Shown piece after piece: positions 25,224 to 31,108 of a DNA stretch of 31,108 bases. Position 1 is the first letter of the stretch. The number at the start of each line of letters is the position of its first letter. The notes beneath the pieces were generated by a model. That model saw nothing but the letters and a program-made list of their open reading frames with translations. It did not search any database and was not told the origin of the DNA. Position numbers and translations under genes: made by a program. This DNA is from DASQDT01 sp036380435 (GTDB taxonomy: Bacteria; Acidobacteriota; Blastocatellia; Pyrinomonadales; Pyrinomonadaceae): the NCBI GenBank assembly GCA_036380435.1, contig DASVES010000109.1, forward strand, positions 1-31,108, written 5' to 3'.

Positions 25224-25712
25224 TCAGGCGCAGGCGCCGTTCGGGGCGCCGGGGCAAAGCTGGCTGCAACATTCAACGGGGGAGGTGCAGGCCATACCGC
25301 TTTGCAAACAACTGGCCGCGGCCTTTGCCGTCGGGGCGAGTATCGAGGTGATGAGCGGCAGGGCGGCGGCCACGCCGATCCGGCGAACGAGGTCGCGCCG
25401 CGAAATGGCGGCCCGCCCCGGCGGCCGTCTCACCCGCTCACGCAGGAGGTGTTCACGTCCCAGACGGTCGAGCGCAAGCCACACCGCCGACTCCGCAAGA
25501 GGCGCATCTAACTCATCGTGGAGGAGCCGCGCCAGCCCGGCGACGGTCGTGCGCCCGTCGCACCCTCTCCAGACGAGCGCCGCCGTCTGGTTCAGGCAAA
25601 TGGCCCGATGGCGTTCGGGGTCGTAGACCAAAACTTCGCCCTCCGCCTCTCTGACGATCAGCCCCTCCGTGCGCGCTTGTGGCGCTGTGGATTCCTCGTC
25701 CTTCAACTTCAT
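25224..25712 (-). CDS. PqqD/RRE-domain protein with internal Tat-like signal and knottin-like six-cysteine tail
   Basis: The protein has 162 residues in three parts. Residues about 17-92 are a PqqD-like winged helix (GEVLVYD, ICLNQTAALVW, CDGRTTV), the fold that binds leader peptides in RiPP pathways. ISRRDLVRRIG at 103-113 is a twin-arginine motif followed by a hydrophobic stretch and an AKA site at about 129-131. The last 28 residues carry cysteines at 135, 142, 148, 149, 153 and 161, spaced C-x6-C-x5-CC-x3-C-x7-C, which matches the inhibitor cystine knot pattern. A Tat-like signal in the middle of a protein is unusual. The paralogue at 25811-26317 shares the first two parts but not the tail. 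I infer a precursor-like protein; it could instead be a membrane-anchored chaperone. Confidence 0.8.
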   Translation of the reverse strand: MKLKDEESTAPQARTEGLIVREAEGEVLVYDPERHRAICLNQTAALVWRGCDGRTTVAGLARLLHDELDAPLAESAVWLALDRLGREHLLRERVRRPPGRAAISRRDLVRRIGVAAALPLITSILAPTAKAAASCLQSGMACTSPVECCSQLCPGAPNGACA

Positions 25713-25810
25713 TACTTAATGCGATATTTTGCCGGCTGATTCTAAGCGCGGTATGGCCCCGCCGCAGGACGGGCCACACTTTCGGCAACGGAGCCGACGC
25801 CGGCAGGCGG

Positions 25811-26317
25811 CTAAGCGCAAATGTTGCTTAACAGGCAGTTATTGGACGCACACTGGTTGTTGCTGCCGCATGGGCAGCCTGCCGGCCTGTTAGTACCGCC
25901 GGAACAGTTGAGCGACGCCTGCGCCTGCGCGCTCGGGGCGGTGATGGCCATCACGACCGGCAGTGTCAGCGCCGCCACGCCGACCCGGCGCAGGAGGTCG
26001 CGGCGGCGGATCGTGCGCGTCGTGGCGGCGCGCGTGTCCTCACGTCCTTCGAGCAGATTAATCTTGTCCAGTTGGCCGAGGGCGTACCACACCACATCTA
26101 CGTCTACGGCCGCGCCGAGGTCGTCACCGAGGAGGCGCGTCAGTTCTCCGACGGTCGTCCGCCCGTCGCAACGCTTCCAGACGAGTGCGGCGGTGCTGTT
26201 GAGGCAGAGGGCCTTGTCCCCTTTGAGATCGTAGACCAGGACCTCGTCGGGCAGTTCGCGCACGAGCAGACCGTCCTTACGCGCGAGTGGCTTCAGCTCA
26301 CGATGCTTTTTTTCCAT
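25811..26317 (-). CDS. PqqD/RRE-domain protein with internal Tat-like signal and a different six-cysteine tail
   Basis: The protein has 168 residues, laid out as in its neighbour. A PqqD-like domain occupies about 14-90 (DEVLVYD, LCLNSTAALVWKRCDGRTTV). RRRDLLRRVGVAALTLP at 104-120 is a twin-arginine-like signal, and SAQA at 129-132 is a probable cleavage site. The tail has cysteines at 138, 148, 150, 156, 161 and 167 (C-x9-C-x-C-x5-C-x4-C-x5-C) and many Asn/Ser/Gly residues. By eye about two-thirds of positions are identical to the neighbour over the first half of the PqqD domain, while the tails cannot be aligned. AGGGGAC lies just before the ATG at 26317, a fair ribosome site. The 98-base gap to the paralogue has no clear signal. 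Confidence 0.8.
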   Translation of the reverse strand: MEKKHRELKPLARKDGLLVRELPDEVLVYDLKGDKALCLNSTAALVWKRCDGRTTVGELTRLLGDDLGAAVDVDVVWYALGQLDKINLLEGREDTRAATTRTIRRRDLLRRVGVAALTLPVVMAITAPSAQAQASLNCSGGTNRPAGCPCGSNNQCASNNCLLSNICA

Positions 26318-26434
26318 AAGTCCCCTGAGGCTTTTCTCCGCAAACTTTAAACCGCGGCTTTTTAGGCGCCGTCGTGTGAGGGGCTACTGACGTTGAAATG
26401 TTCAATGACGCCGAACCTTGGATGCTTGCGCGAA

Positions 26435-27319
26435 TTAATCAGGGCGCGTCGTCGGCCCCGGCTGGAACCGTTTCGCGCCCAGCGCGACCGGCCCCGACTC
26501 CACAGCCTCTAAAATTGCCTCGGCCGCCGCGCGCGCCTCGCCGCGTGTGCTCTTGATGACGGGCGCGCCCGCCGTGACCTGTTGAAGGGCGTCGAGCGCA
26601 GCTTCGGGCCGCCGCCTGACCGATATCGTGTTGGAGAGCAGTGTCAGCAGGCCCTGCCCGCTCGACAAACGGCGCGGTCGCCAGCGCGAGCCCGGACGAT
26701 ACTTGCTCACCACGACAAGCCCCACTGGCAACGGCCGGCTGCCGCTCGTGCCGTCAAGCGATTCGACTGTCACCCTGCGCTGCCGGCCGCTTTGCGTATC
26801 CCTGATCCCCAGCGGGCGGGCGAAAGGATGAACGCGCCCGCGCCGGTCGAGCACGGCGTACTCGTCGGAGTAATAGGTGGCTCCGGCCCGCACGAGTTCC
26901 GCGACCAGAGTGCTCTTGCCCGAAAGGCTGTTGCCGGGCAGCACGATTGCCCGCCCACGCCACCCAACCACGCCGGCATGCACGAAGACTCTCCGCCGCG
27001 CGGCCTCCGCCACGTAAAGGTGGAGGTCTGCGGCGAATCGTTCAAACAACTCTTCGAGTTCGTGCGTCCGCGCGATCCTCAAGATGCCTTCGTACAAAAG
27101 GCTGAACCGCCTGACGCGCCCGCCCGGCGGCGCGTCGGGGGCGGCGACGAGCGAGTACAGACGCTCAACGACACCGGCCGTCACCGGCTTCCACCCCGGC
27201 GGCAGGTATTCGGCCAGCGCCGGGAGCACGCCGGGCCGGCTGGCGCGCAGGCCGACGCGCACGCCGTAACTCTCGAAGGTGAATGACTCCGCCCAGCCCA
27301 GGCGGTCGAGTTTCCTCAT
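26435..27319 (-). CDS. HPr kinase-like P-loop protein (HprK-related)
   Basis: The protein has 294 residues. VFVHAGVVGWRGRAIVLPG leads into the P-loop GNSLSGKST (129-137), then LVRAGATYYSDEYAVLD (143-158), whose SDE occupies the place of the HprK Mg-binding acids, and FARPLGIRD. This is the C-terminal kinase fold of HPr kinase/phosphorylase. The N-terminal DRTGG domain of true HprK is absent, as in the HprK-related proteins found with PqqD-like genes and in lasso-peptide kinases that phosphorylate a peptide serine. No HPr or PTS gene is nearby, so regulation of sugar uptake is unlikely. I infer a peptide or small-molecule kinase working with the PqqD-domain proteins. No ribosome site is obvious at the ATG; a TATAAT lies about 100 bases upstream. 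Confidence 0.8.
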   Translation of the reverse strand: MRKLDRLGWAESFTFESYGVRVGLRASRPGVLPALAEYLPPGWKPVTAGVVERLYSLVAAPDAPPGGRVRRFSLLYEGILRIARTHELEELFERFAADLHLYVAEAARRRVFVHAGVVGWRGRAIVLPGNSLSGKSTLVAELVRAGATYYSDEYAVLDRRGRVHPFARPLGIRDTQSGRQRRVTVESLDGTSGSRPLPVGLVVVSKYRPGSRWRPRRLSSGQGLLTLLSNTISVRRRPEAALDALQQVTAGAPVIKSTRGEARAAAEAILEAVESGPVALGAKRFQPGPTTRPD

Positions 27320-27639
27320 TCAAGTCGAGGAGGTCTTGAGTCGAGGCACAATCGACTCGGGCATGACACGAGTTCCGTCCATCTGAAAACTTCCGCGCCG
27401 GGAGTGTGGGCCGCGAGCGAATTATATGTCTGACGCGGCTTAGGGTTTTGAAATGACCATCCTGACGCGCAAGTAAACTGCCCGTTGGATGGAGCGGCGG
27501 CACGTCGGCTGAAGGGAGCCGACTGGCGCACCTGCCGGGGTAGCTTAAAGAGTGAGAAAACTAACACTGAAAGCGCGCCCCGTCAAATTTTTTAACGCGG
27601 CGACAGGATGGTCACGAGAGGCTTCGGGCCGGCGACTTA
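27320..27639. other. 320-bp gap between the nuclease and HprK-like genes
   Basis: It holds the candidate -10 box at 27421, a perfect 7-bp hairpin (GTCGGCT at 27504-27510 with AGCCGAC at 27517-27523, 6-base loop) and an 11-bp inverted pair (TGACCATCCTG at 27454-27464 with its complement at 27604-27614). The hairpin could end the nuclease transcript but has no U tract behind it. No gene is seen; the region is less GC-rich than the genes. Confidence 0.5.
27421..27426 (-). promoter_or_regulatory. Candidate -10 box ahead of the HprK-like gene
   Basis: The minus strand reads CAGACATATAATTCG, a perfect TATAAT about 100 bases upstream of the HprK-like ATG. No good TTGACA is found 16-18 bases further upstream (the region reads TTTCAAAACCC). 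It would start a transcript covering the HprK-like, PqqD and nucleotidyltransferase genes. Confidence 0.4.
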
Positions 27640-28590
27640 TCAGCGCGGACGCGGGGGCGCCGGGGGCCTCACCAGAATCTCGTCGAGAACGGCCGCGAGG
27701 CGATAGCCGGCGAGCGCAATCCGCCGCCCGACGATGACCCTCGACTCTTCGATATACTGCGCCGACGGAGCCTCGCCTTCCTTCGTCTTCACATAAGCAA
27801 AGGTGCGCGCGATCTGGTTGCTCTCGATGACCCACGCCTGCGGGTCGGTCTGCTTCCAGTCGTCGCCCGTGGGCGGATATTTCTTCATCAGGTCATCGGC
27901 GAGCTGGCGGATGCGCGCGCGCCCGGCCGCGTCGAGCGGACGCTTGAGGTCGTCGTAGCCGAAGAGGCCCGCGCCGTTGTCCCAGAAGGAGTGAAGGTTT
28001 TTGTGTTTTGAGCCGGCGGGCGGCTGCATCGTGAAGAAGTTGCCTCCCGCGTCGCCGTCGGGATTCTTGGCCGAGTAGCGCGTGGCCGCGTGCAGCGGCT
28101 GGTGCACGTCGCCGACGAGATGATAGAGGAAGCCGAGCACTTCGGCGTCGCGCTTGTCGCTGCCTGTGCCCGTGCGCAGCGTGTTGATGCACCAGTTGAG
28201 GCGGTCGAGGACATTGATGGGAAGCGGGCCGACGTTCGCGCGCTCAGGCGTGCCGTCGAAGATGGGGCGGTAGTTGATGTAGTGCCAGTTGTCGTAGGAG
28301 TCGGTCAGCGAGTCGCCGCGGAAGTCGTCCATCCAGACGGCGATGGTCACGGGGTCGTAAATCTTCTCGCAGGTGTCGCGCGTGTAGTAGCCGGCGCAGA
28401 GGTGGATGAGCGGGCGGCGGTCGGCGGGCGCGACGAGGAGGCGATCCACCTCCGCTTTCGCCGCCGGCGACAGACGCAGGTAAGCGATCTGCGCCGCGAG
28501 CATGTGGCCCGTCTCGTGCCACGCGAGCACCTGCGCCTGCGGCACGAACAGCGCCGCGCAAAGAATTAACACACGCCAGGCTCTTTTCAT
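27640..28590 (-). CDS. Secreted S1/P1-type zinc nuclease
   Basis: The protein has 316 residues from the ATG at 28590. A signal peptide (MKRAWRVLILCAALFVPQAQ followed by VLA) ends immediately before WHETGH. In S1/P1 nucleases the mature N-terminal Trp and the His of this motif bind zinc, so the predicted cut gives exactly the active N-terminus. Further zinc ligands appear in YHLVGDVHQPLHAA and GGNFF plus LHSFWDNG, the conserved H-x3-D and H-x3-D blocks. The family cleaves single-stranded DNA and RNA and can act as 3'-nucleotidase, here in the periplasm or outside, perhaps for nutrient scavenging. AGGAGG at 28600-28595 stands 4 bases from this ATG but only 1 base from the preceding in-frame ATG at 28593, so I prefer 28590. 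Confidence 0.92.
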   Translation of the reverse strand: MKRAWRVLILCAALFVPQAQVLAWHETGHMLAAQIAYLRLSPAAKAEVDRLLVAPADRRPLIHLCAGYYTRDTCEKIYDPVTIAVWMDDFRGDSLTDSYDNWHYINYRPIFDGTPERANVGPLPINVLDRLNWCINTLRTGTGSDKRDAEVLGFLYHLVGDVHQPLHAATRYSAKNPDGDAGGNFFTMQPPAGSKHKNLHSFWDNGAGLFGYDDLKRPLDAAGRARIRQLADDLMKKYPPTGDDWKQTDPQAWVIESNQIARTFAYVKTKEGEAPSAQYIEESRVIVGRRIALAGYRLAAVLDEILVRPPAPPRPR

Positions 28591-28607
28591 CATGCCTCCT
28601 GTAAATA

Positions 28608-28699
28608 ACAGTACCGCGAGCGGAAGCCTCGCGGGTCTGCTTGCAGTGGGAGTTTGTCTTGCGTTCCGTAGACCCGCTCGCTACCGCTCGCGGTACTGT
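28608..28699. repeat. 92-bp inverted repeat between NamZ-fusion and nuclease genes
   Basis: Perfect 16-bp ends, ACAGTACCGCGAGCGG at 28608-28623 and its complement at 28684-28699, continue inwards as imperfect arms that include GCGGGTCT (28631-28638) and its complement (28670-28677). It starts 16 bases after the preceding stop codon in the direction of transcription and ends just before the nuclease ribosome site. It may be a mobile repeat that also works as a terminator or attenuator. Confidence 0.75.
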
Positions 28700-28714
28700 C
28701 CCGGCAGTGCCAGT

Positions 28715-31108
28715 TCACCTGTAGATTAAAAATTTCGCGCGCGCGTTTTTGAATTCGTCGAGGCCCGCCTGCCACGAGCGCATGACCTCTTCGGCCGACG
28801 CGCCCGAGCGGACGCGCGCGAGCGTGTCGGCGTTAGCGAGCAGGCGGAGCATGTCGTCCACCTTCCACTCGGCCGGGTGGAAACGCCGGAGCGCGACGGC
28901 CAACTCGATGCCGACGCGCACGGGCCGGAACGCGGCGCGGTCGGTGACAATAAAGTTGACGCCGCCGCACTCCTCGCCCTTGTAAACGGACGCCTTCGGC
29001 GTGAAGCGCACGGGCACGAAACGTATGCCGGGGAGACGGCGCGCGTTCATGTGCGCGGCGAGGCGCTGGCCGTCGATCCACGGCGCGCCGAGCACCTCGA
29101 AGGGCGTGTCGGTGCCGCGTCCGACCGAGACGTTGGTCGTCTCAAGGAGGCCCACGCCGGGGTAGAGCGTCGCCTGCGTCAGGCTTCGCATGTTCGGCGA
29201 GGGGTTGACCCACGTGAGGCCCGTCGAGTCGAGCCACATCGCGCGCCGCCAGTTCTCCATCTTCACGACGCGCAGGTCGGCGCCGAACTTCCGTTGCTCG
29301 TTGAAGAGCTGGGCGAGTTCGCCGACTGTCATGCCGTGGCGGACGGGGAGGGTGTGGTAGACGACGAAGGAGAGCTTGTCGGCGTCGGCGATTGGCCCTT
29401 CGACCTCCGTGCCGCCAATCGGGTTCGGGCGGTCGAGCACGTAGACGGGCTTGCCGGCTTTGGCCGCCTCCTCCAACACGTGGCCGAGCGTGGAGATGTA
29501 CGTGTAGAAGCGCGCGCCGATGTCCTGAATGTCGAAGACGACGGCGTCGAGGTCTTTCAGGTGCTCGGGCCTGGGGCGGCGCGACTCGCCGTAGAGCGAG
29601 TAGATGGGGAGCCTGGTCTTTTCGTCTACATCGTCCGACACCTTCTCATCGGCGAGGCCGCGGATGCCGTGCTCGGGCGCGAAGAGGGCGACGAGGCGCA
29701 CGCCGGCGGCGGCGTGGAGCACGTCGATGGTCGGGCGGCCCCGCCGGTCGCGCCCCGTGTGGTTCGTCACCAGCCCGACGCGCATCCCCTGCAACTGTTT
29801 GAAGCCGTCGCGCGCGAGCACGTCGATGCCGGTCAGGACTTCCGCATCGGCTGGCGACTCGGCCGTCGTCGCCGCTGACGCCTCGGCGCGCGCGCCTTCA
29901 GCCGCCGACGTGAAGCGAACAAGGTTCATCAGCATCTCTTGCGTGTAGCGAGACTGTTGGAGCCGCGAGTGCGCGACCGTGCCAGCGTCCGTGACCGCCG
30001 AGGCGACGATTGACGCGACGCGGCTGCGCAAGCTTCCCACGTCGCCCTTGCCGTCGGGGTGAACGCGGTTGCTCAGGAAGACGACGAAGGTCTCGCTCGC
30101 GGGGTCGATCCACAGAGAGGTGCCGGTAAAGCCCGTGTGTCCGAAGGAGCCTGTGGGAAAGAGGTCGCCGCGGTTGGCCGAGAAGCTGCTCGTGATGTCC
30201 CAACCGATTCCGCGCGCCTGCCCCTCCTCCGTCACCTGACGCGGCCGGGTCATCGCTTCGACGCCGAGCGGACTCAGGATACGCACGCCGTTATATTCGC
30301 CGCCGTTCAAAATCATCTGGCAAAAAATCGCGAGGTCGTCGGCCGTGGAAAAGAGACCGGCGTGCCCGGCGACGCCGCCCATGCGATTCGAGGTCGGGTC
30401 GTGTACCTCGCCGCGCAGCAAGCGCTCGGCGTCGGCGCCCGCCGCGCCCGTCCCGCCGAGATAGCTCCGCATCCCGCGCACGGTCTCGGTCGGCGCGACG
30501 CGCGTCAAAAGCTCACGCTTGGGGCGGAAGCCCGTGTCGCGCATCCCCAGCGGCTCGTAGATGTTCTTTTTGGCGAACTCGTCGAGCGGCAGACCCGAGA
30601 CGCGTTGGACGACCTCGGCCGTCGCGATGAGGCCGATGTCGCTGTAGACGAAACGCGCGCCCGGCGGGCTGCGAAGCTTCTCCACGTAGAGCCGCTTGAG
30701 CATCTCTTCGTGGCCCGTCCACTGCTCCTTGAGGTCGAAGTCGGGCGCGTAGCCCGAGCGGTGCGTGAGCAGGTGCTCGACCGTCATGCGGTCGCGGCCC
30801 TCGCCCTTGAGTTCGGGGATGTAGCGCGAGACCGGATCGTTCAGACGAATTTTGCCGCGCTCGACTAAGATCATCACACTCGTCGCCGTCGCCACCACTT
30901 TGGTCAGGCTCGCGAGGTCGAAGATGGTGTCGGCGGTCATCGGCTCGCGCGCGGGGGCGACGGCGCGCGCCCCGTATGCCTTGCGCCACATGACGCGGCC
31001 CTTGCGCGCCGCGAGCACCACCGCGCCCGGCGTTTCCTTACGCTCAATCGCCTGCGCCACCACCGCGTCGATCTCCGCGAGACGCGCGGCCGACATCGCC
31101 GTGGCGGC
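28715..31108 (-). CDS. Serine beta-lactamase-like domain fused to NamZ/DUF1343 exo-beta-N-acetylmuramidase, N-terminus cut by window edge
   Basis: The visible protein has 793 residues from an ATG at 31096, but the frame stays open to the window edge (codons for AATA precede it), so a signal peptide probably lies outside. Residues about 1-370 are a class C beta-lactamase/DD-peptidase fold, with SLTK at 63-66 (S63 nucleophile), YSD at 151-153 and HTG at 320-322 in place of KTG. After a linker, residues about 420-793 match DUF1343/NamZ (GH171): VGLVTNHTGRD, FAPEHGIRG, DIQDIGARFYTYISTLGHVL, LDRPNPIGG, PSPNMRSLTQATLYPGVGLL and ETTNVSVGRGTDTPF. NamZ enzymes release MurNAc from peptidoglycan fragments. 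The fusion suggests peptidoglycan turnover or recycling outside the cytoplasm; whether the first domain is a peptidase or esterase is unknown. Confidence 0.9.
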   Translation of the reverse strand, partial: AATAMSAARLAEIDAVVAQAIERKETPGAVVLAARKGRVMWRKAYGARAVAPAREPMTADTIFDLASLTKVVATATSVMILVERGKIRLNDPVSRYIPELKGEGRDRMTVEHLLTHRSGYAPDFDLKEQWTGHEEMLKRLYVEKLRSPPGARFVYSDIGLIATAEVVQRVSGLPLDEFAKKNIYEPLGMRDTGFRPKRELLTRVAPTETVRGMRSYLGGTGAAGADAERLLRGEVHDPTSNRMGGVAGHAGLFSTADDLAIFCQMILNGGEYNGVRILSPLGVEAMTRPRQVTEEGQARGIGWDITSSFSANRGDLFPTGSFGHTGFTGTSLWIDPASETFVVFLSNRVHPDGKGDVGSLRSRVASIVASAVTDAGTVAHSRLQQSRYTQEMLMNLVRFTSAAEGARAEASAATTAESPADAEVLTGIDVLARDGFKQLQGMRVGLVTNHTGRDRRGRPTIDVLHAAAGVRLVALFAPEHGIRGLADEKVSDDVDEKTRLPIYSLYGESRRPRPEHLKDLDAVVFDIQDIGARFYTYISTLGHVLEEAAKAGKPVYVLDRPNPIGGTEVEGPIADADKLSFVVYHTLPVRHGMTVGELAQLFNEQRKFGADLRVVKMENWRRAMWLDSTGLTWVNPSPNMRSLTQATLYPGVGLLETTNVSVGRGTDTPFEVLGAPWIDGQRLAAHMNARRLPGIRFVPVRFTPKASVYKGEECGGVNFIVTDRAAFRPVRVGIELAVALRRFHPAEWKVDDMLRLLANADTLARVRSGASAEEVMRSWQAGLDEFKNARAKFLIYR

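Noticed and set aside
24061..27319. Lasso-peptide biosynthetic cluster
   Set aside because: PqqD, kinase and nucleotidyltransferase genes are present, but there is no asparagine-synthetase-like cyclase, no transglutaminase-like protease and no short precursor with a lasso pattern.
27504..27523. Rho-independent terminator of the nuclease gene
   Set aside because: The 7-bp stem is perfect but is followed by GC-rich sequence rather than a U tract on the minus strand.

Overview
The window is a GC-rich (roughly two-thirds G+C by eye) bacterial chromosome segment in which every gene I can support lies on the minus strand, so transcription runs from high to low coordinates. Family content (CSLREA/beta-helix protein carrying a C25 peptidase, beta-lactamase–NamZ fusion, PqqD-domain/HPr-kinase-like/nucleotidyltransferase group, Wzx/Wzy exopolysaccharide locus) suggests an Acidobacteriota-type organism, perhaps Blastocatellia. 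That placement is inferred from gene content, not from a marker gene.

Layout in transcription order. (i) 31108-28715: a serine beta-lactamase-like domain fused to a NamZ/DUF1343 exo-muramidase, cut by the window edge, then a secreted S1/P1-type nuclease (28590-27640). A 92-bp inverted repeat lies between them. (ii) 27319-24061: an accessory block with an HPr-kinase-like protein, two paralogous proteins that each join a PqqD/RRE-like domain to an internal Tat-like signal and a six-cysteine tail, and a nucleotidyltransferase. (iii) 24000-18520: a very large exported protein with a CSLREA start, a beta-helix and a C-terminal gingipain-family (C25) protease domain. (iv) 17957 to the left edge: a Wzx/Wzy-dependent polysaccharide locus. 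It runs Wzc-type co-polymerase/tyrosine kinase, CpsB-like PHP protein, WecA/TagO-type initiating transferase, two GT4 enzymes, a methyltransferase, an FkbM methyltransferase, a polymerase/ligase-like membrane protein, a GT4, the Wzx flippase, a 2OG-Fe(II) oxygenase, a second FkbM, a GT2, a methyltransferase and a partial GT4.

How the polysaccharide genes fit together (inference from families): WecA loads the first sugar-phosphate on undecaprenyl phosphate, five GTs extend the repeat unit, four methyltransferases and the oxygenase decorate it, Wzx flips it, the Wzy-like protein polymerises it and Wzc sets length and couples to export. Many junctions are ATGA, TGATG or TAATG overlaps, consistent with translational coupling. 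The WecA gene is bracketed by two unrelated inverted-repeat elements.

The most interesting point is the pair of PqqD-domain proteins at 25224-26317. Their N-terminal domains and Tat-like signals are very similar, while the tails after the AxA sites differ completely except for being rich in cysteine. One tail has the C-C-CC-C-C spacing of inhibitor cystine knot peptides. With a kinase-like and a nucleotidyltransferase gene alongside, this looks like a possible peptide maturation and export system with the recognition domain built into the precursor. Other notable points are loss of most metal ligands in the CpsB-like phosphatase, one low-GC gene (8494-9345) that looks transferred, and three nested or paired inverted-repeat elements.
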